Source of the DNA: JANYCG01 sp031428695
GTDB taxonomy: Bacteria; Pseudomonadota; Gammaproteobacteria; Burkholderiales; Burkholderiaceae_C
Direction: 5' to 3'
DNA: 64,000 bases
Assembly (NCBI GenBank): GCA_031428695.1
Contig: JANOYE010000093.1
Location: forward strand, 1 to 64,000
This document shows, piece after piece, positions 35,201 to 43,543 of this stretch (its first letter is position 1; each line of letters starts with the position of its first letter). Position numbers and translations under genes: made by a program. The notes under the pieces were generated by a model, which worked only from the letters and a program-made list of their open reading frames with translations, was not told the DNA's origin and ran no database searches.

Positions 35201-37991
35201 CAAGGCGCTGCGGGAGTACGAGCAGGCTTTGGGGCTGGGCTCGCATGTGGCGATGGACAGTCTGGCGGTTCGACCTCCCAAGGTCAGGCCACCTGTGCTT
35301 GACGCGATCCAAATCGTCAACGCCAAAGAACACAACCTCAAGTCACTTAGCGTCAACATCCCGCGCGGCAAGTTCAACGTGATCACGGGAGTCAGCGGCT
35401 CTGGCAAATCAACGCTGGCGTTTGACATTTTGTTCAACGAAGGCCAGCGCCGCTACCTTGAATCGCTCAACGCCTATGCCCGCAGCATCGTGCAGCCAGC
35501 CGGTCGGCCCGAGGTGGACGCGGTGTACGGCATCCCCCCCACCGTGGCGATTGAGCAGCGCCTCTCGCGCGGCGGGCGCAAGAGCACGGTCGGCACCACC
35601 ACCGAGGTGTGGCATTTCCTGCGCTTGTTGTTTGTGAAGCTCGGCACACAACACTGCGTGAATGACGGCGCGGCAGTCGCCCCGCAAACGCCTGACAGCA
35701 TTGCCGCGCAATTGCTCAAAACCTACCGGGGCCAACACATCGGCTTGTTGGCGCCCTTGGTGATGAACCGCAAAGGCGTTTACACCGAGCTGGCCGACTG
35801 GGCGCGCCCGCGCGGCTTCACCCATTTGCGGGTGGATGGCAACTTTTTGCCGACCACCCAATTCCCGCGCATCGACCGCTTCAAAGAGCACACCATCGAG
35901 CTGCCGGTGATGAGCCTGGATGTGTTGCCCGAGCGCGAATCGCGCCTGCGCGAAGCGTTGGCGCAGGCGCTCACCCACGGCAAAGGTGTGGTGCATGTGT
36001 TGAGCGAGCTGGCCGGTTTGAAAGAAGCCATGCGGGACGTTGCATCAACAGCAGGCATCGGCAAGCTCGAAGTGTTCTCAACCACCCGCGCCTGCCCAGT
36101 CTGCGCCACCTCCTATGCCGAGCTTGACCCGCGTCTTTTCTCCTACAACAGCAAACACGGCTGGTGCAAGGAATGTGTGGGCACGGGTGTGCGCCTCACC
36201 AAAGAACAACGCAAGGCGCTGGACGACTCGGTGCAGTCAGACGACACCTCAGGCCGCGAAAAGACCTTTGGCGAGCCCGAGCTGGACGACGTGGCCGATG
36301 CCGCTTGCGCAGTCTGCCTGGGCACACGGCTGAACCCAACCGCCCGCGCCGTGAAATTCACCGGCGTCGGCATCACCGAACTGGCGCGCATGAGTGTGAC
36401 CGACATTCGCCAATGGGTTGCAGCGTTGCAAACCCAAGGCAAACTCAGCCAGCGTGAGACCGACATCGCCCGTGACTTGATTCCCGAGATCAAAAGCCGC
36501 CTTGAGTTTTTGGAGGAGGTGGGCCTGGGCTACCTCACGCTGGATCGCGGCGCGCCTACCTTAAGCGGCGGCGAAGCGCAACGCATCCGCCTGGCGGCGC
36601 AACTGGGCAGCAATTTGCAGGGTGTGTGTTACGTGCTTGACGAACCGACGATTGGCCTGCACGCGCGCGACAACGCCATCCTGCTGGGCGCCTTGAAAAA
36701 TCTCAGCGACAAGGGCAATACCCTGGTGGTTGTGGAGCATGACGAGGAGACCATTCGCGCGGCCACCCACATCATCGATATTGGGCCCAGCGCCGGCAAA
36801 CGCGGCGGCCAATTGGTGGCCGAAGGCTCGGTGAAAGACATTCAAAAGGCCAAGAACTCGCAAACTGGCCGCTACCTGCTCCATGCGATGAAACACCCGG
36901 TGCAGGCGCGGCGGGTGATGGCCAAGCCAGACTGGTTGACGGTGGCTGCTGCCAGCTTGAACAACCTGCAATCCGTCACCGCGCAAATCCCGTTGGGTCG
37001 CCTGGTTGCCATCACCGGCGTCAGCGGTTCCGGCAAATCCACCTTGGCGCGCGATGTGATGCTGGCCAACGTGCAACGGGCCGTGCAAAAGCGCAGCACG
37101 AAAGCCGGGCGCGACGCCTTGGCAGCGGGTGAAAACATCGCCTGGACGGGTTGTGCCAGCGTCACCGGCTTTGAAATAGTTGACCGGGTGCTCGAAGTGG
37201 ACCAAACTCCGATCGGCAAAACGCCGCGCAGTTGTCCCGCCACCTACATCGGGTTTTGGGACATCATCCGCAGGCTGTTCGCCGACACACTGGAAGCCAA
37301 AGCGCGCGGTTACGCGGCGAACCGCTTCAGTTTCAACACCGGGGACGGCCGCTGCGCCGGTTGTGAAGGCCAGGGCATCCGCACCGTGGCGATGAGTTTT
37401 CTGCCCGACGTGAAAGTGCTGTGTGAAACCTGCAAAGGCGCGCGCTTCAACCCGGAGACGCTGGCCGTCACCTGGCGCGGCAAAAATATTGGCGACGTGT
37501 TGCAGATGGAGGTCGATGAGGCGGTGGAATTTTTTGCCGCCATGCCCGCCATCAGCCACCCGGTGCAATTGCTCAAAGATGTCGGCCTGGGGTATTTGAC
37601 GCTCGGCCAGCCGTCGCCCACCTTGAGCGGCGGCGAAGCCCAGCGCATCAAACTGGTGACCGAGCTTTCCAAAGTGCGCGACGACATCACCCGGCGTGGC
37701 CAAAAGCCGCCCCACACCTTGTACGTGCTGGATGAACCTACGGTGGGCCTGCACATGGCCGATGTCGAAAAACTCATTCGCGTGTTGCACCGCCTGGTTG
37801 ATGGCGGGCACAGCGTGGTGGTGATCGAACACGACCTGGACGTGATCGCCGAGGCCGATTGGGTCATCGACCTGGGCCCCGAAGGCGGCGACGGCGGCGG
37901 CCGCATCGTCGCAGCGGCCACCCCTGAGGGTGTCGTGGCCCGGAGCACCCACACTGGGCAGGCGCTCAAGGCGGTGTTGGCGCGGGCTTAA
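32265..37991 (+). CDS. Double-length UvrA-like ABC ATPase (tandem of two UvrA modules)
   Basis: A 1908-residue protein, twice the usual UvrA (about 940). It has four ABC ATPase units: Walker A loops near residues 32, 664, 1041 and 1584 (GPSGSGKS or GVSGSGKS), and LSGGE signatures near 514, 864, 1432 and 1786. Zinc-finger CxxC pairs occur in both halves (such as CAMCGGSGFEH with CQDCDGKR, and CAGCEGQG with CETCKGAR). UvrA scans DNA for damage in nucleotide excision repair; tandem forms occur in Burkholderiales, I believe, but their role is not settled. AGGAAAG precedes the ATG. Confidence 0.9.
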   Translation: MPQGIIRIRGARQHNLKNLNLDIRTGELTVVTGPSGSGKSSLVFDTLYAEGQRRYVETFSAYARQFMDRMDKPAVDKVEGVPPAIAIDQTNPVRSSRSTVGTMTELNDHLKLLFARAGALFDRDTAQAVRHDSPESIYAELMAKTAGQPELRIAVTFPVELPGSATPQEIEQWLSVSGFTRVQAQREVASVTGPRKVLDVVADRFRLANTERARVVEAIEVALKHGSGRMSVYPVLEDDNAQPLIWKFSTGLHCADSDIRYADPIASMFSFNSAVGACETCRGFGRVIGVDYGLVIPDDKKTLRAGAIKPMQTPAWQECQDDLMRHSEAAGIPRDTPWYKLTPEHQQWVINGSPNWNGKWNQHWFGIKRFFEYLETKAYKMHIRVLLSKYRSYTPCHACGGARLKTDSLLWRIGAKTDADDVLAPAKRFMPQGVKWTRAQVEALPGLCLHDLMTLPVERLRRFFDRMAASQVRATKDGEAQALKLLFEEICTRLKYLCDVGIGYLTLDRQSRTLSGGEVQRINLTTALGTSLVNTLFVLDEPSIGLHPRDMSRIIVAMQRLRDAGNTLVVVEHDPAVMLAADRMIDMGPGPGERGGRIVFDGSTRDLCNADTLTGAYLGGRKQVGMGFKRLVADNTPRLILEGASEHNLKNVTIEFPLQCLVCVTGVSGSGKSTLIQDVLHPALVRHFGKATETPGAHERLLGADFLGEVVFVDQSPIGKTARSNPASYVGAWDAIREIFANAPLARQRGYTATKFSFNNGDGRCAMCGGSGFEHIEMQFLSDVYLRCQDCDGKRYRPEILEVMIERRSADTAQLAGMNVAAVLNLTVSEAALVFENDRDVLRALQPIIDVGLEYVKLGQPVPTLSGGESQRLKLAGFLAGAAKSASASRQPLARRGTLFMFDEPTTGLHFDDIAKLMRAMRKLLGAGHSIIVIEHNLDVIRASDWLIDLGPEGGDAGGELVAVGTPEDVRQHLSSHTGKALREYEQALGLGSHVAMDSLAVRPPKVRPPVLDAIQIVNAKEHNLKSLSVNIPRGKFNVITGVSGSGKSTLAFDILFNEGQRRYLESLNAYARSIVQPAGRPEVDAVYGIPPTVAIEQRLSRGGRKSTVGTTTEVWHFLRLLFVKLGTQHCVNDGAAVAPQTPDSIAAQLLKTYRGQHIGLLAPLVMNRKGVYTELADWARPRGFTHLRVDGNFLPTTQFPRIDRFKEHTIELPVMSLDVLPERESRLREALAQALTHGKGVVHVLSELAGLKEAMRDVASTAGIGKLEVFSTTRACPVCATSYAELDPRLFSYNSKHGWCKECVGTGVRLTKEQRKALDDSVQSDDTSGREKTFGEPELDDVADAACAVCLGTRLNPTARAVKFTGVGITELARMSVTDIRQWVAALQTQGKLSQRETDIARDLIPEIKSRLEFLEEVGLGYLTLDRGAPTLSGGEAQRIRLAAQLGSNLQGVCYVLDEPTIGLHARDNAILLGALKNLSDKGNTLVVVEHDEETIRAATHIIDIGPSAGKRGGQLVAEGSVKDIQKAKNSQTGRYLLHAMKHPVQARRVMAKPDWLTVAAASLNNLQSVTAQIPLGRLVAITGVSGSGKSTLARDVMLANVQRAVQKRSTKAGRDALAAGENIAWTGCASVTGFEIVDRVLEVDQTPIGKTPRSCPATYIGFWDIIRRLFADTLEAKARGYAANRFSFNTGDGRCAGCEGQGIRTVAMSFLPDVKVLCETCKGARFNPETLAVTWRGKNIGDVLQMEVDEAVEFFAAMPAISHPVQLLKDVGLGYLTLGQPSPTLSGGEAQRIKLVTELSKVRDDITRRGQKPPHTLYVLDEPTVGLHMADVEKLIRVLHRLVDGGHSVVVIEHDLDVIAEADWVIDLGPEGGDGGGRIVAAATPEGVVARSTHTGQALKAVLARA

Positions 37992-38114
37992 ATTCCTGGC
38001 GGGTTTTTAGGCCTGCAAGCAAATTTGACGCGGAGTAAAGTCAAGATATTCAGAGCGTCTAAAATTGCGTTTAGTATAAATTGTTGTTTATTTTGTGACT
38101 CTTTAAAAGTCTAA

Positions 38115-38159
38115 TTTAATTTAAATAATGTAGCAAATACTTGAAAAAATACGTGACTT
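38115..38159 (-). repeat. 45-bp dispersed repeat, copy 6 (upstream of cupin)
   Basis: On the minus strand: AAGTCACG at 1-8, TTGCTAC around 24-30. It sits in an AT-rich 208-bp spacer after the UvrA-like gene, 40 bp before the proposed cupin start. Closest to copy 3. Confidence 0.7.
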
Positions 38160-38199
38160 ACCTTGCTTTCAATTAGCTAAAAAATTTAGGAGAATAGTT

Positions 38200-38688
38200 A
38201 TTTTTAATCCACCTGACTCTGCGCCAGACTCTCATTGGAAACATGGTGGAGTGCGCGTCATTCCAGGCAACAACCTGGACGGCAACACGGCCCAAACCCC
38301 AGGCATGGACCGCAAGGCGGCGATCAATTTCGCCCGCGTCGGCGCGCAAAAACTCTGGGCAGGCACGGTCACCATTCACGCCAACGCCAAAACCGGCGCG
38401 CACCACCATGGCCATTTGGAGAGCGTGATCTACGTTGTCAAAGGGCGTGCCCGCATGCGTTGGGGCGACGCCCTTGAGTTTGTCGCAGAAGCCGGGCCTG
38501 GCGACTTCATTTACGTGCCGCCCTACGTGCCGCACCAGGAGATCAACGCCAGCCCCACTGAAGCGCTTGAATGCGTGTTGTGCCGCAGTGACGGCGAGGC
38601 AGTGGCGGTCAATTTGGCCATCGCGCCTATTGAAAATCCGGAACAGGTGTTGTGGATTGATCCGACCCACCCGCACGGCGGCGTATGA
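38200..38688 (+). CDS. Cupin-domain protein, probable ATT start
   Basis: A 162-residue protein with a single cupin barrel: metal-binding GAHHHGHLESVIYVV (motif 1) and PGDFIYVPPYVPHQE (motif 2). Function unknown; many such cupins are dioxygenases or sugar isomerases. No ATG lies in frame upstream. The GTG at 38251 would remove the WKHGG block, which I recall as conserved in relatives and which is in frame with no stop. AGGAG at 38188 lies 7 bp before ATT (38200), making ATT the best-placed start. The rest of the upstream frame is AT-rich spacer. Confidence 0.75.
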   Translation: MFNPPDSAPDSHWKHGGVRVIPGNNLDGNTAQTPGMDRKAAINFARVGAQKLWAGTVTIHANAKTGAHHHGHLESVIYVVKGRARMRWGDALEFVAEAGPGDFIYVPPYVPHQEINASPTEALECVLCRSDGEAVAVNLAIAPIENPEQVLWIDPTHPHGGV

Positions 38689-38696
38689 GTGTTGAG

Positions 38697-39548
38697 TCAG
38701 CCGGGTGAAATTTGGCGCTTGGCTGCCCAACCCTGGCGCTGCAACACGGCCCGCGCCAGCTCGGCAAACCCGGCGCCGCGCGCGCCTTGAGTAACGTAAC
38801 GCGGCTTGTGGTTGAGCTGCGGCAAAAAGCGTTCGATATTGGCCACACCCACGCTGTAAGTGAAGTGATGGAACATGGCCTGGTCATTGCCTGAATCACC
38901 GACGAACACCCAGGCGTCCAGTTCGCGCGCCAGATCAATGCCCCACAACTCGCGCGCAATCCAGCAGGCGCCGCGCCACTTGTCAAACACGCCGAAGCAG
39001 CCGTGGATGTGGATGCTGCTGACCGTGGTGTGCATGCCCTCGTCTTGCAGGATGGCCAACACCTTCGCCACAGTTTCGGGCGGCAATCTCACATGTTCGT
39101 TGTAGTCAAAGGCCAGGTCGGTTTCGCGCCCCGCGCTGTCGGCTGAAAGCCCGGCTTCGGGAACTTCTAGCAACACCCGGGCCGCCACCTGCTGCATTCG
39201 CCGGAAATTTTGACTGCGATTGGCGGCGTCTTGTTGATATAATTTTAATAGCAAACTATCGCCATTTTGCGTGACTTGGATGCCGTTTTTATTCTTGATC
39301 AATGCGACGGAGCCGTTTTCGGCCACTATCGTACCCAATATGGGGTTTATTTGAATGAGCGCTTCACACCAGCCGACCGGGCGCCCCGTGATGGCGATGA
39401 CGCGCAGGCCCGCTGCCTGCAGACTGTCCAGCGCCTCAAGCGCGTCTGGCGTAATCTCGCCCTCGGTCGTCAGGGTGTCGTCGATGTCGGTGAACACACC
39501 CGTGATGTTGCGGCGTTGCGCCAGCGGCCAATCTGCCAGGGGCTTCAT
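38697..39548 (-). CDS. HAD-superfamily phosphatase, Cof/MPGP-like
   Basis: A 283-residue HAD hydrolase with TDIDDTLT as nucleophile motif, AITGRP, and FVGDSGNDQAMF as metal-binding motif, the pattern of Cof-type or mannosyl-3-phosphoglycerate phosphatase-like enzymes. Repeat copy 7 encodes about 15 residues (GIQVTQNGDSLLLKLY region) following IVAENGSVALI. It lies 13 bp downstream of prfC on the same strand and converges on the cupin gene. Start 39548 (MKPLADW) is chosen since an upstream ATG falls inside prfC. Confidence 0.88.
   Translation of the reverse strand: MKPLADWPLAQRRNITGVFTDIDDTLTTEGEITPDALEALDSLQAAGLRVIAITGRPVGWCEALIQINPILGTIVAENGSVALIKNKNGIQVTQNGDSLLLKLYQQDAANRSQNFRRMQQVAARVLLEVPEAGLSADSAGRETDLAFDYNEHVRLPPETVAKVLAILQDEGMHTTVSSIHIHGCFGVFDKWRGACWIARELWGIDLARELDAWVFVGDSGNDQAMFHHFTYSVGVANIERFLPQLNHKPRYVTQGARGAGFAELARAVLQRQGWAAKRQISPG
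39233..39277 (-). repeat. 45-bp dispersed repeat, copy 7 (in HAD phosphatase gene)
   Basis: On the minus strand: AAGTCACG at 1-8, TTTGCTAT around 23-30. It is inside the HAD gene and keeps its frame open, but in a different phase from copies 1, 2 and 4. It shares AAATGGC at about 10-17 with copy 5. Confidence 0.7.
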
Positions 39549-39561
39549 CAGGCAGGCAGTT

Positions 39562-41193
39562 TCAATTGGATGACTGCAGCGCCAGGCCCGCGTGTTCCCG
39601 CAGCGGGTGGAAATGGATTTTGGGAAATCGCTCCTGCGCCAGCCGCACGTCATACGGCGACGTGCACAGGAACGCCAGTGTGTCTGCCGCGTCGCGCGCC
39701 ATGCGCATGGGGTAGGCCTCGCAGAAGGTTTTCAGCTCGGCCGGTGTATCGGCGGTGATCCAGCGCGCCCCCGTGTACTGGCTGTTTTCCAGCCGAATAT
39801 CGGCATCGTATTCACCCTTGAGCCGGTGCTGCACCACTTCAAACTGCAATTGGCCTACAGCGCCCAGCAACATGTTGCCGCCGATTTCCGGGCGGAACAC
39901 CTGAATGGCGCCTTCTTCGCCCAACTGCGCCAGCCCTTGCTGCAATTGTTTGGTGCGCAAGGGGTTCTTGAGAATCACCGTGGTGAACAACTCGGGCGCG
40001 AAGAAGGGCAGCCCGGTGAATTGCAGGTTGACCGTGCCATCGGTGATGGTGTCGCCCAACTGCACGCCGCCGTGGGTGGTAAAGCCCACAATGTCACCGG
40101 CAAACGCCTCACTCACCGCTTCGCGGCGCTGGCTCATGAAGGTCACCACGCTGGTCGGGCGCAACTCTTTGGCGGTGCGCATCACCTTCAACTTCATGCC
40201 CGGCGTGTATTTGCCCGAGGCCATGCGCACAAAGGCGATGCGGTCGCGGTGGTTGGCGTCCATGTTGGCCTGAACTTTGAAAACCACGCCTGAAAACGCG
40301 TCGTCGTCGGGTTGGATTTCCTTGATCACGGGCTGTTTGTTGACAACAAAGGAGCTGGTGCGTGATTGCGGCGAAGGCGCCAGGTCCACCAACGCGTCCA
40401 GCACCTCCATCACGCCAAAATTATTCACGCCCGAGCCAAAGAAAACCGGTGTTTGTTTGCCTGCCAAAAAGGCCGCATGGTCCCATGCGGGTGACGCGCC
40501 AGTGGCCAGCTCCATGCTTTCCTCGGCGGTTTCAAACTCGTGGCCGAAGCGTTTCACCAGCGCGTCGCGGTCGGCCAGCGGCATCACCGCAAAGTCTTGC
40601 GGCAGGCGTTCGCTGCCGGACTCAAACACCGTCATCGCCTTGGTGCGCAGGTTGATGATGCCGCCAAAAGTCTTGCCTTGCCCCACCGGCCAGGTCATCG
40701 GCACACACGGCATGCCCAGTTCGCGCTCGATTTCGTCCAAGATGTCCAGTGGCTCACGCACTTCGCGGTCCATCTTGTTGACGAAGGTGATGATGGGCGT
40801 GTCGCGTTGCCGGCAAACCTCGATCAGGCGCCGGGTTTGCGCCTCGACGCCGTTGGCCGCGTCAATCACCATCAGGGCCGAATCAACCGCCGTCAGCACA
40901 CGGTAGGTGTCTTCAGAAAAGTCTTTGTGGCCGGGTGTGTCCAGCAGGTTGACAACGTGGTCGCGGTAAGCCATTTGCATCACGCTGGAGGCCACCGAGA
41001 TGCCGCGCTGCTTTTCAATCTCCATCCAGTCGCTGGTCGCATGCCGCGTTGCCTTGCGCGCCTTGACCGAGCCCGCAATCTGGATCGCACCTGAGAACAG
41101 CAACAGCTTTTCAGTCAGCGTGGTTTTGCCGGCGTCGGGGTGGGAGATGATGGCAAAGGTGCGGCGGCGGCGGGTTTCGGAGGTGAAGGACAA
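39562..41193 (-). CDS. prfC: Peptide chain release factor 3
   Basis: A 543-residue translational GTPase that removes RF1/RF2 from the ribosome after termination. The P-loop SHPDAGKTTLTEK, effector region QRGISVASS, DTPGHKDFSED and NKMDRE are all intact. Length is typical. It reads toward the HAD phosphatase gene. A ParDE module lies just upstream on the same strand, 30 bp away. Confidence 0.97.
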   Translation of the reverse strand: MSFTSETRRRRTFAIISHPDAGKTTLTEKLLLFSGAIQIAGSVKARKATRHATSDWMEIEKQRGISVASSVMQMAYRDHVVNLLDTPGHKDFSEDTYRVLTAVDSALMVIDAANGVEAQTRRLIEVCRQRDTPIITFVNKMDREVREPLDILDEIERELGMPCVPMTWPVGQGKTFGGIINLRTKAMTVFESGSERLPQDFAVMPLADRDALVKRFGHEFETAEESMELATGASPAWDHAAFLAGKQTPVFFGSGVNNFGVMEVLDALVDLAPSPQSRTSSFVVNKQPVIKEIQPDDDAFSGVVFKVQANMDANHRDRIAFVRMASGKYTPGMKLKVMRTAKELRPTSVVTFMSQRREAVSEAFAGDIVGFTTHGGVQLGDTITDGTVNLQFTGLPFFAPELFTTVILKNPLRTKQLQQGLAQLGEEGAIQVFRPEIGGNMLLGAVGQLQFEVVQHRLKGEYDADIRLENSQYTGARWITADTPAELKTFCEAYPMRMARDAADTLAFLCTSPYDVRLAQERFPKIHFHPLREHAGLALQSSN

Positions 41194-41223
41194 GGGGGAT
41201 TCCAGAAAAATCAGCAGTAAAAA

Positions 41224-41535
41224 TCAAGGTTCAAGGAGAACCGGAATGTTGGAGGCTTGGTGCAGCACGCGGATGATTTCGATGTCATCCGCACGCTCCC
41301 GGTAAAACACGGCGTAGGGAAATTTACTCAACGTCCAGAACCTGAGTTCAAAATCGACTTCTGAAGTTGTGTATTTTCGAGAACCAGTACCCGGGAAGCG
41401 GCTGATGTGCCAGAGCGCTTCATCGTAAGCGTCCACAAACCGCTCGGCCACCTCAAATGACGCTTGGGTTAAATAGTACGTCACGGCCTCGTCAACGTCA
41501 CTTTCAGCGAGCGCTGAAGGGGTGCTGGGTTTCAC
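41224..41535 (-). CDS. parE: ParE/RelE-superfamily toxin
   Basis: A 103-residue toxin of the ParE type: DEAVTYYLTQASFEVAERFV, LWHISRFPGTGSR and YAVFYRERADDIEIIRVLH. ParE toxins poison DNA gyrase, whereas RelE relatives cut mRNA; the sequence favours the ParE branch because a ParD-like antitoxin precedes it. The start overlaps the parD stop by 4 bp. Confidence 0.9.
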   Translation of the reverse strand: MKPSTPSALAESDVDEAVTYYLTQASFEVAERFVDAYDEALWHISRFPGTGSRKYTTSEVDFELRFWTLSKFPYAVFYRERADDIEIIRVLHQASNIPVLLEP

Positions 41536-41801
41536 GGGGCTCGGCGCGTCGCTACCTGCTTTGCAGAATCAATCCGCGCGCGCAATGCGGCTTTGTGTTC
41601 TTCCCAGGGCTTTCCCGGCCCAGAATCCAGCCCAGCTTGAATCAGCGCCTTAAAGCGCTCTTCTTTCGCGCGTTCTTCATCGCGCCGCAAAAGATCGCGC
41701 ACATATTCGCTCGATGAGCTGTAGCCCCGCGTTTTGACGCGGTTGTCCACAAAGGCTTTTAAATCGTCGGTAAGGGAAATGTTCATGGTGACGGTGGTCA
41801 T
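41532..41801 (-). CDS. parD: ParD-family antitoxin
   Basis: An 89-residue ribbon-helix-helix protein: NISLTDDLKAFVDNRVKTRGYSSSSEYVRDLLR, then a charged toxin-binding tail. It is upstream of and overlaps parE. An inverted repeat TTGGCAA-AGA-TTGCCAA lies 18 bp upstream and is a candidate operator. The first ATG (41801) is used; a second in-frame ATG five codons later is possible. Confidence 0.92.
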   Translation of the reverse strand: MTTVTMNISLTDDLKAFVDNRVKTRGYSSSSEYVRDLLRRDEERAKEERFKALIQAGLDSGPGKPWEEHKAALRARIDSAKQVATRRAP

Positions 41802-41819
41802 GCCCGCATTTTAACGAGC

Positions 41820-41836
41820 TTGGCAAAGATTGCCAA
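41820..41836. promoter_or_regulatory. Inverted repeat between parD and ahcY
   Basis: Perfect 7-bp arms TTGGCAA and TTGCCAA around AGA. It lies between the divergent parD start and the ahcY riboswitch. It could be the ParD operator or belong to the ahcY promoter; position does not decide. Confidence 0.55.
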
Positions 41837-41857
41837 TGCAAAAATCTCCAAACGCGC

Positions 41858-41863
41858 TAAAAT
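41858..41863 (+). promoter_or_regulatory. ahcY promoter -10 box
   Basis: TAAAAT placed 7 bp before the first paired base of the riboswitch, consistent with transcription starting near 41870. The -35 region is weak. Confidence 0.45.
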
Positions 41864-41870
41864 CCGCGCA

Positions 41871-41971
41871 TCCGAGGAGCGATGCAGTTCAATCCCCACC
41901 CAGGTGGCATGAACGAGGCTCGGATCTGGCAAGCCGCAGGGCAAGCCGCCTGTTTCAACCGCGCTCACCCA
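41871..41971 (+). ncRNA. S-adenosylhomocysteine (SAH) riboswitch
   Basis: Stem P1 is TCCGAG (41871-41876) with CTCGGA (41919-41924). GAGCG (41877-41881) pairs with CGCTC (41962-41966) as the pseudoknot. The conserved GAGGAGCG-TGCAG start and GCGCTCACCC end match the SAH riboswitch consensus. SAH binding activates expression of genes that remove SAH, here ahcY, tlyA-like and metF. It ends about 76 bp before ahcY. Confidence 0.95.
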
Positions 41972-42047
41972 CTGTTCTGTGAGGTGAGTCCCCCAAAGAT
42001 TCCGTCACAGCCACCGTGGTTCTCAAATTTACTTTTGGAGCACACTT

Positions 42048-43511
42048 GTGAGCGCTGTATTGAAACCCATTAAAAACCAAGATTACGCGATTGCCGACCT
42101 GAGCCTGGCCGCCTGGGGCCGCAAAGAGCTGAACATCGCCCAGACCGAAATGCCCGGCCTGATGTCGATCCGCGAAGAGTTCGCCAAGTCGAAGCCGCTG
42201 AAGGGCGCGCGCATCACCGGCAGCCTGCACATGACGATTCAAACCGCCGTGCTGGTCGAAACCCTGCAAGCCCTGGGCGCCGAAGTGCGTTGGGCCTCGT
42301 GCAACATTTTCTCCACGCAAGACCACGCCGCTGCTGCCCTGGTGGCCGCAGGCACGCCGGTGTTTGCCTACAAGGGCGAGAACCTGGTGGACTATTGGGA
42401 TTACACCCACCGCATCTTCGAATTTGATGGCAAAAAGGGTTCCGCCGCTGAAGGCCCAAACATGATTCTGGACGACGGCGGCGATGCCACCCTCCTGATG
42501 CACCTGGGCAGCTTGGCCGAGAAAAACCTCAAAGTCGTCGCCAAACCCACCAGCGAGGAAGAAATTTGCCTCTTCAACGCCATCAAGGCCAAGCTGAAGC
42601 TTGACCCGACCTGGTACAGCCGCCGCCTGAAAAACATCATCGGCGTGACCGAAGAGACGACCACCGGCGTGCATCGCCTGAACGAGATGAGCGCCAAAGG
42701 CACGCTGATGCTGCGCGCCATCAACGTCAACGATTCCGTCACCAAATCCAAATTTGACAACCTGTATGGTTGCCGCGAGTCCCTGGTGGACGCCATCAAA
42801 CGCGCCACCGACGTGATGATCGCCGGCAAAGTGGCCCTGGTGGCTGGTTACGGCGACGTGGGCAAAGGCTCGGCCCAAGCCCTGCGTGCGTTGTCTGCCC
42901 AGGTGTGGGTGACCGAGATTGACCCGATCAACGCGCTGCAAGCCGCGATGGAAGGTTACAAAGTCGTCACGATGGAATACGCGGCTGACAAAGCCGACAT
43001 TTTTGTCTCCGCCACCGGCAACAAAAACGTCATCAGCTACAAACACATGGCGGCCATGAAAGACCAGGCCATCGTCTGCAACATCGGCCACTTTGACAAT
43101 GAAATCGACGTCGCTTCATTGGAGAAGTGCCAGTGGGAAGAGATCAAGCCGCAGGTGGACCACGTGATCTTCCCTGCGGTAACGACGAAAAAGGGAAAAA
43201 CACCGTCCAAACGCATCATTCTGTTGGCCAAAGGCCGCCTGGTGAATTTGGGTTGCGGCACCGGCCACCCCAGTTTTGTGATGTCGTCCAGCTTCGCCAA
43301 CCAGACCATTGCCCAGATTGAGCTCTTCACCAAGCCGAAAGAATACAAAGTCGGCAAGGTTTACGTATTGCCCAAACACCTGGACGAAAAAGTCGCGCGT
43401 TTGCACCTTAAAAAGGTCGGCGCGGTGTTGACCGAGTTGACCACTGAGCAGGCCGACTACATTGGCGTCTCCAAGGCCGGCCCCTACAAGGCGGACAGCT
43501 ATCGCTATTGA
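42048..43511 (+). CDS. ahcY: Adenosylhomocysteinase
   Basis: A 487-residue NAD-dependent enzyme hydrolysing S-adenosylhomocysteine to adenosine and homocysteine, removing the inhibitory product of methylation. Blocks are GSLHMTIQTAVLVETL, EETTTGVHRL, the NAD loop GYGDVGKGSA, and the C-terminal GPYKADSYRY. The start is GTG with TGGAGC 9 bp before it. It is first in the riboswitch-controlled operon. Confidence 0.97.
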   Translation: MSAVLKPIKNQDYAIADLSLAAWGRKELNIAQTEMPGLMSIREEFAKSKPLKGARITGSLHMTIQTAVLVETLQALGAEVRWASCNIFSTQDHAAAALVAAGTPVFAYKGENLVDYWDYTHRIFEFDGKKGSAAEGPNMILDDGGDATLLMHLGSLAEKNLKVVAKPTSEEEICLFNAIKAKLKLDPTWYSRRLKNIIGVTEETTTGVHRLNEMSAKGTLMLRAINVNDSVTKSKFDNLYGCRESLVDAIKRATDVMIAGKVALVAGYGDVGKGSAQALRALSAQVWVTEIDPINALQAAMEGYKVVTMEYAADKADIFVSATGNKNVISYKHMAAMKDQAIVCNIGHFDNEIDVASLEKCQWEEIKPQVDHVIFPAVTTKKGKTPSKRIILLAKGRLVNLGCGTGHPSFVMSSSFANQTIAQIELFTKPKEYKVGKVYVLPKHLDEKVARLHLKKVGAVLTELTTEQADYIGVSKAGPYKADSYRY

Positions 43512-43543
43512 TTTGATGGCAATCAACCGTTGCGGCAACTGTA

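Noticed and set aside
36561..37952. A 463-codon minus-strand open frame
   Set aside because: Antisense shadow of the UvrA-like gene; no recognisable motif.
37992..38111. Rho-independent terminator after the UvrA-like gene
   Set aside because: T-rich stretches are present but no GC-rich stem precedes them.
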